Of a stretch of DNA of 64,000 bases, positions 50,659 to 58,742 are shown piece after piece (position 1 is the first letter of the stretch; each line of letters starts with the position of its first letter). The position numbers and the translations under genes are program-made. The notes beneath the pieces are model-generated. The model made no database searches and was not told the DNA's origin. It worked only from the letters and a program-made list of their open reading frames with translations. The DNA is from Nocardia vaccinii NBRC 15922 (GTDB lineage: Bacteria > Actinomycetota > Actinomycetes > Mycobacteriales > Mycobacteriaceae), in NCBI RefSeq assembly GCF_001613305.1, contig NZ_BDCC01000065.1:37186-101185 (forward strand). The letters run 5' to 3'.

Positions 50659-51402
50659 GTGAAGATCGAGCAGGTTTCCGACTCCGTCCACGTCGTCGCC
50701 GGGACGAATGTCAACTGGGCGCTGGTCAGCGACGGCTCGGGTGTCACCGTCATCGACGCCGGATACGCCGGGGATACCCCGGACGTACTGAAGTCGGTGC
50801 AGCAGATCGGCCACCAGCTCACCGATATCGCCGCGATCCTGCTCACCCACGCCCATCTCGACCACATCGGGGCGATCCCGACCCTGGTCCAACGTCTCGG
50901 GGTGCCCGTGTACACCGGCGCCGAAGAAGTCCGGCACGCGAAACGCGAATACCTGCAACAGATTTCACCAGTACAGATGGCCGCACAGCTGCGCACCGGC
51001 CGGGGCCGCCGCTGGGTGGCCCAGACCGTCCGCGCGGTCTACGGCCACATCAACACCTCGATCCCGGCGGCCGCCACCGCCGACGAGGCGACCCTCGCGA
51101 CCCTGCCCGGGGGCATCGTCGCGATACCGACGCCCGGCCATACCGACGGCCACACCGCCTACCTGCTGCCCTCGGAGGGCGTCCTGTTCTCCGGCGACAC
51201 CCTCGTCACCGGCCACCCGCTCTCCCAACGCGCCGGCCTGCAACTCCTGCCGGGCTTCTTCAACCACGACGAATCCGGCACCCGAGCCAGCGCCGCCGCC
51301 CTCGCCGCCCAACCAGCTCACATCCTCGTCCCCGGTCACGGCGCACCCGCCGAATACGATCCGGCCGACCTCACCCGCCTGTTCGGCTCGACGGACGAAT
51401 AA
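50659..51402 (+). CDS. Metallo-beta-lactamase-fold hydrolase
   Basis: Protein of 247 residues with the dinuclear metal motif THAHLDH, the later histidine IPTPGHTDGH, the Asp in LFSGDT and a final VPGHG. The fold includes lactonases, thioesterases and glyoxalase II-like enzymes; the substrate is unknown. It begins with GTG at 50659, 10 bp after the small membrane protein gene. Confidence 0.92.
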   Translation: MKIEQVSDSVHVVAGTNVNWALVSDGSGVTVIDAGYAGDTPDVLKSVQQIGHQLTDIAAILLTHAHLDHIGAIPTLVQRLGVPVYTGAEEVRHAKREYLQQISPVQMAAQLRTGRGRRWVAQTVRAVYGHINTSIPAAATADEATLATLPGGIVAIPTPGHTDGHTAYLLPSEGVLFSGDTLVTGHPLSQRAGLQLLPGFFNHDESGTRASAAALAAQPAHILVPGHGAPAEYDPADLTRLFGSTDE

Positions 51403-51595
51403 TCGTTGTCCCGGCCTCCCTGGAGTCCTCCAGTAAATTCACCGCAATCGATCAGTACATATCCGGCGAACCACATGCGGGCCCTCATGTGGTGAACGAC
51501 GCACCGTCGCATCAGCGACCGCTGTATGAGCGTTCGATCCCCGGTACACCATCTACGCCGGGCGCAACACCTCCGAACACCGACCGGGCCCCCGC

Positions 51596-52381
51596 TCACC
51601 CGAGCTGAATCGACCGCTTCGCCAGGCCCAGCCAGAAACCTTCGATCGGGGTGCGGCGGATATCGAGGTCGGCTTCACCCGCGCCGAGAGTGACGAACAG
51701 CGGGGCGAAATGCTCGATGCGGGGGTGGGCGAGGCGGGCGGCGGGTGCGGTGCGGCGGAAGTCCAGCAGCGCGTCGATATCTCCCGCGTCCAGCACTTCC
51801 CGGCCCCACGCGTCGAATTCGCGCGACCAGGCGGGAGCCTCGTCGTCGGCGGCCCCGGGCGTGATCTCACGCAGATTATGGGTGAAGAATCCGCTGCCGA
51901 TGATCAGCACGCCCTCGTCCCGCAGCGGGGCGAGGCGACGCCCGAGATCGAACAGGCCGACCGGATCCAATGTCGGCATGGACAATTGCAGTACCGGGAC
52001 ATCGGCCTCGGGGAACATTTCCACCAACGGCACGTACGCGCCGTGATCCAGGCCCCGATCAGGCGCCTCGTGCACCGAATCACCCAGCAGCGCACGCACT
52101 TTCGCGGCCAACTCGGGGGCGCCGGGTGCGGGATACGACACCGAGTAGTAATGCTCCGGAAAACCCCAGAAGTCGTAGACCAGCGGCACGGTCGCGGTCG
52201 CACCGAGCGTCACCGGCGCGTCCTCCCAGTGCGCTGACACCACGAGAATCGCTGTGGGCCTGGGCAATTCGGCCGACCAGGCGGCCAGCTGCCCCGGCCA
52301 CAGCGGATCGTCGGCCAGTGGCGGAGCGCCGTGGCTCAGATACAACGCGGGCATCCGCCCGGAGGTCTCGGCGGTGGACAT
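51596..52381 (-). CDS. Extradiol dioxygenase, class III (DODA/YgiD-like)
   Basis: Enzyme of 261 residues resembling 4,5-DOPA-dioxygenase-like proteins. Conserved histidines appear in YLSHGAPPL, VVSAHWED, LDHGAYVPL and the C-terminal ARLAHPRIEHFAPL; these bind non-heme iron or zinc. It would open catechol-type rings or act on related phenols. The ATG at 52381 is used; longer frames upstream are unrelated. It follows the GTP cyclohydrolase II gene by 11 bp on the same strand and is part of the unit under the MarR palindrome. Confidence 0.9.
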   Translation of the reverse strand: MSTAETSGRMPALYLSHGAPPLADDPLWPGQLAAWSAELPRPTAILVVSAHWEDAPVTLGATATVPLVYDFWGFPEHYYSVSYPAPGAPELAAKVRALLGDSVHEAPDRGLDHGAYVPLVEMFPEADVPVLQLSMPTLDPVGLFDLGRRLAPLRDEGVLIIGSGFFTHNLREITPGAADDEAPAWSREFDAWGREVLDAGDIDALLDFRRTAPAARLAHPRIEHFAPLFVTLGAGEADLDIRRTPIEGFWLGLAKRSIQLG

Positions 52382-52392
52382 GGCGAACCCTT

Positions 52393-53022
52393 TCAACCGA
52401 TCAATCGAATGGTATGCCCGGTGCGCTGGGCCTTGGCGCGCAGATAGCGAAGGTTGTGCGCCGTCGAGTGCACGCCCGTCGGCACCGTGACGCGCACGTC
52501 CACACCCAGCGCGCGCAGTTGCCGCGGTTTGTCCGGATTGTTGGTGAGCAGCTCGATCGCCCCGACTTCCAGCGCGTGCAACATCTGCGCGGCGGCGGTG
52601 TAGTCGCGGGCGTCCTCGGGCAGGCCCAGCGCGGTATTGGCCTGGTAGGTGTCCAGCCCCTGATCCTGCAGCGCGTAGGCGTCGAGCTTGTTGTAGAGCC
52701 CGATATCGCGACCCTCCTGCCGCAAGTAGAGCAGGTATCCGCCGGCCTCGGCGATCAGCTGTACCGCCTCGCGCAGCTGTGGTCCGCAATCGCAACGGGC
52801 CGAGCCGAATACATCACCGGTCAGACATTCCGAATGCAGTCGCACCAGCGGCGTCGGACCGGGATCACCCAGGACCAGCGCCAGATGTTCGCGGCCGTCG
52901 ACCAGTCCGTCGAAGGTGACCACCTCGGCGGCGATCGAGTACCCGTCGGCGAAGGTGAGCGGGATGCGCACCCGGGTTCGCACCGCGGCCGCGGCATTGC
53001 CGCCTGCGAGGATCGATGTCAT
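52393..53022 (-). CDS. ribA: GTP cyclohydrolase II (stand-alone)
   Basis: Protein of 209 residues catalysing the first step of riboflavin synthesis. The zinc cysteines in SECLTGDVFGSARCDCG, the LRQEGRDIGLYNK loop and LTNNPDKPRQL are all intact. It is not fused to dihydroxybutanone-phosphate synthase, and no other rib genes are near, so this is an extra or specialised copy. The ATG at 53022 is chosen. It heads the unit with the DODA-like gene and is divergent from the MarR gene over a perfect palindrome. Confidence 0.93.
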   Translation of the reverse strand: MTSILAGGNAAAAVRTRVRIPLTFADGYSIAAEVVTFDGLVDGREHLALVLGDPGPTPLVRLHSECLTGDVFGSARCDCGPQLREAVQLIAEAGGYLLYLRQEGRDIGLYNKLDAYALQDQGLDTYQANTALGLPEDARDYTAAAQMLHALEVGAIELLTNNPDKPRQLRALGVDVRVTVPTGVHSTAHNLRYLRAKAQRTGHTIRLIG

Positions 53023-53049
53023 AGCTGCTCCGGGTCCGGTAACTGTTCC

Positions 53050-53063
53050 GTTCAAATTTGAAC
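53050..53063. promoter_or_regulatory. Perfect 14-bp palindrome GTTCAAATTTGAAC
   Basis: It lies in the 95-bp divergent region between ribA/DODA and the MarR gene, 28 bp from the ribA start. Its size and AT centre fit a MarR dimer operator, so it should control the dioxygenase unit and perhaps the MarR gene itself. Confidence 0.7.
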
Positions 53064-53117
53064 AGAGGAGTCCGCGAGGTTATTCCACTTCGAACGATCG
53101 GCCGGTAACCTGGGGCG

Positions 53118-53579
53118 ATGAGTGGTCCGCGCTGGCTCGACCAGCAGGAGCAGAGCGCCTGGCTGACCTTCTTGACCACCGCGGCGCTGCTCAACCGCCG
53201 TCTCGATCAGCAACTCGAACGCGACTCCGGGCTCTCGCATCTGCAATACGAAATTCTGGTGCGGCTGTCCGCCGCCCCCGACCACGAACTGCGGATGAGC
53301 GAACTGGCCGGTGCGCTGCTGGATTCCAAGAGCAAGCTCACCTACCAGATCGACCGGCTCGAACAGGCCGGACTGGTCCGCCGACGCTCCTGCCCCACCG
53401 ATATGCGCGCGGTCTACGCCGTGCTCACCGAATCCGGGCAGCGCACGCTGGAGCGGGCCGCGCCCGGACACGTCGCCGCGGTGCGCGAGATGTTCCTCGA
53501 TCCGTTGACCTCCGAGCAGCTCACCGCCATCGCCGAGGGTCTGGGCGAGGTCGGCCGCAGGCTCCGCGGCCAGGGCTGA
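53118..53579 (+). CDS. MarR-family regulator
   Basis: Protein of 153 residues with the winged-helix core HLQYEILVRLSAAPDHELRMSEL, LLDSKSKLTYQIDRLEQAGL and RRRSCPTDMRAVYAVLTESG. A single cysteine in the wing (RRSCPTD) could sense oxidants or electrophiles. It is divergent from the ribA-DODA unit with GTTCAAATTTGAAC between them, and is followed on its own strand by the AhpD-like, GNAT and pirin genes. Confidence 0.93.
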   Translation: MSGPRWLDQQEQSAWLTFLTTAALLNRRLDQQLERDSGLSHLQYEILVRLSAAPDHELRMSELAGALLDSKSKLTYQIDRLEQAGLVRRRSCPTDMRAVYAVLTESGQRTLERAAPGHVAAVREMFLDPLTSEQLTAIAEGLGEVGRRLRGQG

Positions 53580-53640
53580 GGACCACCGACGACCTGCGCG
53601 GCGCGCGCTCTATGCCGGGCGCGGTTACGATTCGACCGCT

Positions 53641-54117
53641 ATGCAACCTGGACCCGAAGCCCGCATCTGGATCGATAAGCAGACCCCCGAGCCGTTCCAC
53701 GCGCTCGGCGCGGTAGCTCTCGCCGTGCAGCACGCCGCCGAGGCCGCGGGCCTGGATCGGGACGTGATGGAACTGGTGAACGTTCGCGTCTCACAGCTCA
53801 ACGGTTGCCCGTTCTGCTTGAACCTGCACTCCCGCGCCGCGATCGCGGCCGGAGTAACTCAGCAGCAACTCGATGTGCTGCCCGCATGGCGACGCAGCGA
53901 CCTGTTCACACCGGTGCAGCGAGCCGCCCTCGTCCTGGCCGAGACGACCACCACTCTCCCGGATGAGGAAACCCTGACGCGTGAGTATGCTCTTGCGCGA
54001 CAACATATGTCGGACGACCAAGTATCCGTGGTCATCTGGGCCGCGACGACCATCGGTGCCTTCAATCGCGTATCGATCATGAGCAGGCATCCGGTGCGAG
54101 TGCGGAAGGAGAACTGA
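53641..54117 (+). CDS. AhpD/carboxymuconolactone decarboxylase-like protein
   Basis: Protein of 158 residues of the CMD/AhpD group. The redox motif CPFCLNLH (CxxC with a histidine three residues on) marks the peroxidase-like or oxidoreductase branch, and a conserved helix follows (VWAATTIGAFNRV-like). AhpD relatives reduce peroxides or protect against oxidants. It starts 62 bp after the MarR stop and directly abuts the GNAT gene (one base apart), forming a three-gene unit with pirin. Confidence 0.9.
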   Translation: MQPGPEARIWIDKQTPEPFHALGAVALAVQHAAEAAGLDRDVMELVNVRVSQLNGCPFCLNLHSRAAIAAGVTQQQLDVLPAWRRSDLFTPVQRAALVLAETTTTLPDEETLTREYALARQHMSDDQVSVVIWAATTIGAFNRVSIMSRHPVRVRKEN

Positions 54118-54429
54118 GTGAGCGAGCAGGCGACGCCGGCATCGGTTGTGCGCAACGATGCGCAGTTGCGCTACGAGATCTGGTACCAGGACAGGCTGGC
54201 CGGATTCGCCGAATACCGCGAGCGCGAGAACGACACGGTCTTCATCCATACCGAGGTCGACACCGAATACGCGGGTAAGGGCCTCGGCGGCGTCCTGGCC
54301 GAGGCCGCGATCGAGGATGTCGTGGAGCGTGGGCGGGCCATCGTGCCGCGCTGCCCGTTCATCAAGGGCTGGCTGGACAAGCATCCGGAATATGATGATC
54401 ACGTGGTAGGAAAAGGCATCCAGCGTTGA
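54118..54429 (+). CDS. GNAT-type small acetyltransferase-like protein
   Basis: Protein of 103 residues of the short GNAT subgroup (YjdJ-like). It shows RYEIWYQDRLAGFAEYRE, VFIHTEVDTEYAGKGLGGVLA (an acetyl-CoA loop) and RCPFIKGWLDKHPEY. The function of this subgroup is unclear. The GTG start abuts the AhpD-like stop and its own stop overlaps the pirin start (TTGA). Confidence 0.88.
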   Translation: MSEQATPASVVRNDAQLRYEIWYQDRLAGFAEYRERENDTVFIHTEVDTEYAGKGLGGVLAEAAIEDVVERGRAIVPRCPFIKGWLDKHPEYDDHVVGKGIQR

Positions 54430-55400
54430 GCAACCTCGAGGCGCATCCCGAGGCGGCGATCTGTGAAGCCACCCCCGGCCCCGGACCGCGAACCGACAGC
54501 TATCCGTCCCGGGAGGTGCCGCTGGGTGGCGTGCGCGGAGTGACCGTGCATCGCGTTCTGCCCCAGCGGGATCTGCCGACCGTCGGCGCGTGGTGCTTCC
54601 TCGACCATTTCGGCTCCACCGCGCCGAGCCCGGATCTGCCGCCGGATATCGATCCGCATCCGCATATCGGACTGCAGACCGTGACCTGGCCGTTCGAGGG
54701 CCGGATTCGGCATCGGGACAGTATCGGCTCCGATGTCGAGATCGAGCCCGGTCAACTGAATCTGATGACGTCCGGACACGGCATCGCCCATTCGGAATAC
54801 ACGGTGCCGGGCGCGCCCGCCGGGCACGGCATCCAGTTCTGGATCGCGCTGCCCGACGGCGATCGGGAGATCGCGCCGCATTTCGATCAGCATCGCGAAT
54901 TGCCCGTCGTGGAACTTCCCGGCTTGCGGGCGACCGTGCTGATCGGATCGCTCGCCGGGGTGAGTTCCCCGGCGACGGTCTACAGCCCGATCGTCGGCGC
55001 GGATCTGCGCATCGAACCCGGCAGTGCGGTAAATCTGCCGCTGGCAACGGAATTCGAGCACGCACTGCTGGTGATCGACGGCGATCTGACCGCCGCGGGC
55101 GTCCCCGCGCCCGCCGGACCGCTGCTGTATCTGGGCAGCGACCGCGCGGAACTGTCACTGTCCAGCGGTGCCGGCGCGCATGTGATCCTGATCGGCGGCG
55201 AGCCGTTCGGCGAGGATCTGGTGATGTGGTGGAATTTCGTGGCCCGCAGCCACGACGAGATCCAGCGAGCCCGGAACGATTGGGAGAAACGCGATCTCGC
55301 CCGTTTCGCGGATATCGCGGGACATCCTCCGGAACAACGCATCCCGGCGCCGCCGCTCCCCAACCTCCGGTTGAAACCGCGCAAGCGCCGGGCCGTCTGA
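54426..55400 (+). CDS. Pirin-family bicupin protein
   Basis: Protein of 324 residues. The N-terminal cupin has the metal ligands in HPHIGLQT and SGHGIAHSE; the C-terminal cupin is weaker, as in other pirins. Some pirins act as quercetin dioxygenases or redox sensors. It starts with TTG overlapping the GNAT stop. The grouping with AhpD-like, MarR and DODA genes suggests a quinone/phenol stress role; that is inference. Confidence 0.92.
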   Translation: MSNLEAHPEAAICEATPGPGPRTDSYPSREVPLGGVRGVTVHRVLPQRDLPTVGAWCFLDHFGSTAPSPDLPPDIDPHPHIGLQTVTWPFEGRIRHRDSIGSDVEIEPGQLNLMTSGHGIAHSEYTVPGAPAGHGIQFWIALPDGDREIAPHFDQHRELPVVELPGLRATVLIGSLAGVSSPATVYSPIVGADLRIEPGSAVNLPLATEFEHALLVIDGDLTAAGVPAPAGPLLYLGSDRAELSLSSGAGAHVILIGGEPFGEDLVMWWNFVARSHDEIQRARNDWEKRDLARFADIAGHPPEQRIPAPPLPNLRLKPRKRRAV

Positions 55401-55569
55401 GCCCCGGCTTCGGCAGCGGGTGCGGCACCCGCTTCTCGTTCGGCTGCGACGGGGCAGCACAGCTCGGTGCATTCAACGCCGCCGTCCGAAAATGATTGCG
55501 GCACAGTTCGACACCGGCGTCGATCCGGGCAGCGCCTACGTGGCGCGGCGGGGACCGAGCGAGGTGAAA

Positions 55570-56445
55570 TCAGGGTGTTCCGAATATCGTTGTGCCGATA
55601 TTGGTTTCGGGAGCCATGGACTGAACTCCGATGACGCGCAGGAGATCCAATTTCTCCTGGGCATCGCTGCCGGGGCGCGGATAATAGACCAGCAGTTTCT
55701 GTGTGACGTTCGGGGTGACCAGCGTCTCGCACACCATATCCATAAAGCCCACCCGGGGATGGATTATCCGCTTGGCATCCGAGAGCCGCACCGCCACTTC
55801 GTGTTCGGTCCACATTCTCTCGAACTCCGGACTCACCGAACGCAATCGGGTGATCAGCCCGACGACGTCGGCATCACCCGCTCGGCGCGCGGCCGTGGCC
55901 CGCAGATCGGCGACATGCTTGCGGATCAGGCGATCCCGATCCTCCTCGGGGAATTTGCGTCCGGCGTCCGGATCCGTGCACCAACGCCACAGGGCATACC
56001 GCGACAGGCCCGTGAACCCGGTGTGGTCGCCCATCAGCAGGACGTGCATCCGGTTCTGCGCCAGCACCTCACCGAGATCCGAGCACACCGCGGCCGGGGT
56101 GTCCTCGAGTTTGGACAGCAGATACAGCAGCCCCGGACCGACGTGCCGGTCACCGCCACCGCGATGCGGAGCGGTATGCCCGCACAGGTGGAACAGATAG
56201 TCGCGCTCATCGTCGGTGAACCGCAGCGCGCGGGCCAGCGCACCGAGCACCTGCTCCGAGGGCCGCGGGCCGCGCGCTTGTTCCAACCGGGTGTAGTAGT
56301 CGGTGGACATACCCGCCAACAGAGCGACCTCGTCCCGGCGCAGGCCCGGAGTGCGCCGACGGTGACCGGGCAGCAAACCCACCTCGGCGGGTTGCAGCTG
56401 GTCGCGGCGGCGTCGCAGGAAGTCGGCCAGTTCGTCGCGGTCCAT
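55570..56445 (-). CDS. XRE-family regulator with MmyB-like ligand-binding domain
   Basis: Protein of 291 residues. The N-terminal helix-turn-helix (LRRRRDQLQPAEVGL, GLRRDEVALLAGMSTDYYTRLEQARG) is followed by an MmyB-like PAS domain (SKLEDTPAAVCSDLGEVLAQN, SVSPEFERMWTEHEVAVR). This architecture senses small molecules or fatty acids in some relatives. It is divergent from the aldo/keto reductase gene with a 15-bp palindrome between them, the classic local-repressor layout. Confidence 0.93.
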   Translation of the reverse strand: MDRDELADFLRRRRDQLQPAEVGLLPGHRRRTPGLRRDEVALLAGMSTDYYTRLEQARGPRPSEQVLGALARALRFTDDERDYLFHLCGHTAPHRGGGDRHVGPGLLYLLSKLEDTPAAVCSDLGEVLAQNRMHVLLMGDHTGFTGLSRYALWRWCTDPDAGRKFPEEDRDRLIRKHVADLRATAARRAGDADVVGLITRLRSVSPEFERMWTEHEVAVRLSDAKRIIHPRVGFMDMVCETLVTPNVTQKLLVYYPRPGSDAQEKLDLLRVIGVQSMAPETNIGTTIFGTP

Positions 56446-56481
56446 GCGTCCCACTGTGCCCTGCCACCGAGCGCGCAGCCA

Positions 56482-56496
56482 GGGATCGCCGATCCC
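56482..56496. promoter_or_regulatory. Palindrome GGGATCG-C-CGATCCC
   Basis: Perfect 7-bp arms around one base, in the 93-bp region between the XRE gene and the aldo/keto reductase gene. A candidate operator for the XRE protein. Confidence 0.5.
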
Positions 56497-56538
56497 CCGA
56501 TGTGTCGTCCCTCCCCGATCCTGGGATCCACACGCACG

Positions 56539-57552
56539 ATGGACGCCATGACCACGATCGAAGAAGTTCAGCTCGGCGCCACCGGACCGTCGGTCGGGCG
56601 CATCGGCCTCGGCGGTATGGGAATGTCCGGCTCGTACGGCCATGCCGACGAACAGGAATCCATCGCCACCATCCACGCCGCTCTCGACGCGGGCGTCAAC
56701 CTCATCGACACCGGCGACTTCTATGCCATGGGCCACAACGAAATGCTGATCGGGCGCGCACTTGCCGACCGCAAACGCGAGGACTACCTGCTCAGCGTCA
56801 AATTCGGGGCGTTGCGCGGACCCGACAACAGCTGGGGCGGCACCGACGCGCGGCCCGCGGCGGTCCGCAACTTCCTGGGATACTCCCTGCAACGACTCGG
56901 CGTCGACCACATCGATGTCTACCGGCCCGCGCGGCTGGATCCGAACGTTCCGATCGAGGACACCATCGGGGCGATCGCGCAGATGGTGCAGGCCGGATTC
57001 GTACGGCACATCGGGCTGTCCGAGGTCGGAGCCGATACCTTGCGCCGTGCGGCGGCCGTGCACCCGATCGCGGACCTGCAGATCGAATATTCGCTGATCT
57101 CGCGGGGTATCGAGGCGTCGATCCTGCCGACCGCTCGTGAGCTCGGCACCTCGATCACCGCTTACGGCGTCCTCTCGCGCGGGCTGCTGAGCGATTCACT
57201 GCGCGGCAAGCCGACCTTCGGCGCGGGCGATTTCCGAGCGTTCAGCCCGCGATTCCAGGGTGAGAACCTCACGGCGAATCTGCGCCTGGTCGATGCGCTG
57301 GCCGCCATCGCGGAACGTCGCGGCACGAGTGTCGCGCAACTGGCCATCGCCTGGGTTCTGGCGCAGGGCCGCGATATCGTCCCCGTGATCGGCGCCCGCC
57401 GGCGCGACCGCCTCACCGAGGCGATCGGCGCACTCGATATCGCCTTGTCCCCCGAGGAACTCGCCGCGATCGAGGCGGCCGTACCCGCCGATCAGGTCGC
57501 CGGCGATCGGTACGCGCCCGCGCAGATGGCACTGTTGGACAGCGAGAACTGA
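56539..57552 (+). CDS. Aldo/keto reductase without the usual catalytic histidine
   Basis: Protein of 337 residues with the NADPH-dependent aldo/keto reductase fold. The early RIGLGGMGMSG, the DTGDFYAMGHNE segment with Asp and Tyr and the lysine in LLSVKFG supply three tetrad residues. The fourth, normally His in a YxLHRxD segment, falls in DVYRPARLDPN where Ala stands instead. This variant occurs in a recognisable subgroup and may narrow substrate range. Starts at 56539 or 56548 are both possible. It is divergent from the XRE regulator, its probable controller. Confidence 0.9.
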   Translation: MDAMTTIEEVQLGATGPSVGRIGLGGMGMSGSYGHADEQESIATIHAALDAGVNLIDTGDFYAMGHNEMLIGRALADRKREDYLLSVKFGALRGPDNSWGGTDARPAAVRNFLGYSLQRLGVDHIDVYRPARLDPNVPIEDTIGAIAQMVQAGFVRHIGLSEVGADTLRRAAAVHPIADLQIEYSLISRGIEASILPTARELGTSITAYGVLSRGLLSDSLRGKPTFGAGDFRAFSPRFQGENLTANLRLVDALAAIAERRGTSVAQLAIAWVLAQGRDIVPVIGARRRDRLTEAIGALDIALSPEELAAIEAAVPADQVAGDRYAPAQMALLDSEN

Positions 57553-57599
57553 GCCGCGGCCTGTGACCGCCCGGCCGCAGCACATCCCGTGCGGCACCG

Positions 57600-57712
57600 C
57601 CCGACAAGGCCTGGCACAGCCCGGCACGGCCCGGCACGGCTCGGCCCAGCGCAGCACGGCACAGCGCGGCACGGCACGGCACGGCACAGCGCGGCACGGC
57701 ACGGGGTTGTCG
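57600..57712. repeat. GC-rich pentamer repeat block (GGCAC/GGCCC-like), left
   Basis: Repeated GGCACGGCACAG-like pentamers (GGCAC, GGCCC, AGCAC variants) run through this block. The start, ACAAGGCCTGGCAC, is close to the 15-bp units upstream of the Smr gene at 6.5 kb. It abuts the IPT/TIG fragment. Confidence 0.8.
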
Positions 57713-57887
57713 CGGTGATCGACACCGTCCCCGCCGCCTCGGCCGGGGATACAGCAGTGATCTGCGTGGCGGAGTTCACGAAGAACGAACTCGCCGGTGT
57801 GGCCCCGAAATTCACCGCGGTCACGCCGGTCAGACCCGTCCCGGTGAGAGTCACGGCGGTTCCACCGGCCGCCGTGCCCGACGACGG
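57702..57887 (-). pseudogene. Orphan IPT/TIG domain fragment
   Basis: A minus-strand frame encodes one immunoglobulin-like IPT/TIG unit of about 62 residues: SSGTAAGGTAVTLTGTGLTG, AVNFGATPASSFF, SATQITAVSPA and GTVSITATTP. Such domains normally occur in tandem in large surface proteins. Here the frame continues on both sides only into pentamer repeats (PCRAVPCRAVP), with no signal peptide or other domain. It therefore looks like a transplanted or decayed module; no complete gene is supported. Confidence 0.6.
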
Positions 57888-57935
57888 CGCAGCACAGCTC
57901 GGCCGGGCGCAGCACGGCACAGCACGGCCCCCGTC
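57888..57935. repeat. GC-rich pentamer repeat block, right
   Basis: AGCAC/GGCAC pentamers (for example GCAGCACGGCACAGCACGG) resume on the other side of the IPT/TIG fragment, so the fragment is bracketed by the same repeat. Confidence 0.75.
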
Positions 57936-57965
57936 CGCAGGTCGGACCGGGGGCCGAGCGATGTG

Positions 57966-58445
57966 CTACTTGCGGCGCGGGCGGATGACGGCGGTGAAAG
58001 TTGCTGCGGCGACGGACTTTCCGGTGTTGTCGGTGATGTCGACCGGCACGGAGAGTTCGACCGGGGCGCCCGCCAGGATGTCCTCGCGCATCTGCTTCAA
58101 CTCCTCGGCGTTCAATTCGGAGGTGGCGCGGATCGGCCCCGCCTCTCCCTTCGCCCGCGCCAGATATTCGATGCGCCCGTCCCGCGCGACGATGAACGCA
58201 TCCCCCATCAGATCCACGATCCCGGAGATCGAGGCACCCATGGCCGCGGTCTCGGCCAGCCCGAACAGCATCGCCGCATGCAGATCACCGTTGTGATTCA
58301 GATGCTCGGGCCTGGGCGCCATCTGCACGACATTGCACCCCTCCCGGTACTCGACGTTCTCCATCCCCGCGTACTGGATGAACCCCAACTTCTGAAACCC
58401 GCCCCACACCAGCTCACCCACGGCACTGTCCACGACTACTCCCAT
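57966..58445 (-). CDS. DUF4442/PaaI-like hotdog-fold protein
   Basis: Protein of 159 residues with a hotdog fold: VVQMAPRPEHLNHNGDLHAAMLFGLAETAAMGASI contains the HNGDLHA helix-start common to PaaI/DUF4442 thioesterases, and strands such as RIEYLARAKG and VELSVPVDIT follow. It probably hydrolyses or binds an acyl-CoA. The ATG at 58445 is seven bases from a perfect KstR-like box (58452-58465), suggesting regulation with steroid or lipid catabolism. It is downstream of the Uma2 gene, with 297 bp between. Confidence 0.85.
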   Translation of the reverse strand: MGVVVDSAVGELVWGGFQKLGFIQYAGMENVEYREGCNVVQMAPRPEHLNHNGDLHAAMLFGLAETAAMGASISGIVDLMGDAFIVARDGRIEYLARAKGEAGPIRATSELNAEELKQMREDILAGAPVELSVPVDITDNTGKSVAAATFTAVIRPRRK

Positions 58446-58451
58446 CCCAAG

Positions 58452-58465
58452 TGAAACACGTTCTA
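58452..58465 (-). promoter_or_regulatory. KstR-like box TGAAACACGTTCTA
   Basis: Matches all fixed positions of the published KstR consensus TnnAACnnGTTnnA. KstR is the TetR-family repressor of cholesterol/sterol catabolism in Mycobacterium and Rhodococcus. Being seven bases from the start codon of the DUF4442 gene it would block transcription or initiation. Confidence 0.6.
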
Positions 58466-58742
58466 CTTTTCATACAGTGGATGAGGAACGCTGTCCATGC
58501 GTGAAGCTTGTCCTTTGACTGCTTGCCCTTCGACTCGGTTCCGCCGGAGCCGCGCGCAAGAAGAGGAGACGGCTCCACCCACACGGCGCGACTGGTATCA
58601 GGCTGTTGGGTCGAAAACCCTCCGATGCGCCGAACCCCTTACGGGCGTCCGGGTTGCAGCGGACATTCGACCGATTCGCGGCTGAATCGCTTGTGCGCCA
58701 GGGCTTGCCCCTTCACAGCTGCGCCGGGCGAGCAGCCTTCGG
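58466..58742. other. 277-bp gap upstream of the KstR-like box
   Basis: No gene is recognised. GC at third positions is not consistent in any frame. Nothing else was found. Confidence 0.4.

Noticed and set aside
57492..57920. The IPT/TIG frame as a complete 142-residue gene
   Set aside because: Both ends are translated pentamer repeats, and there is no start signal or export signal.
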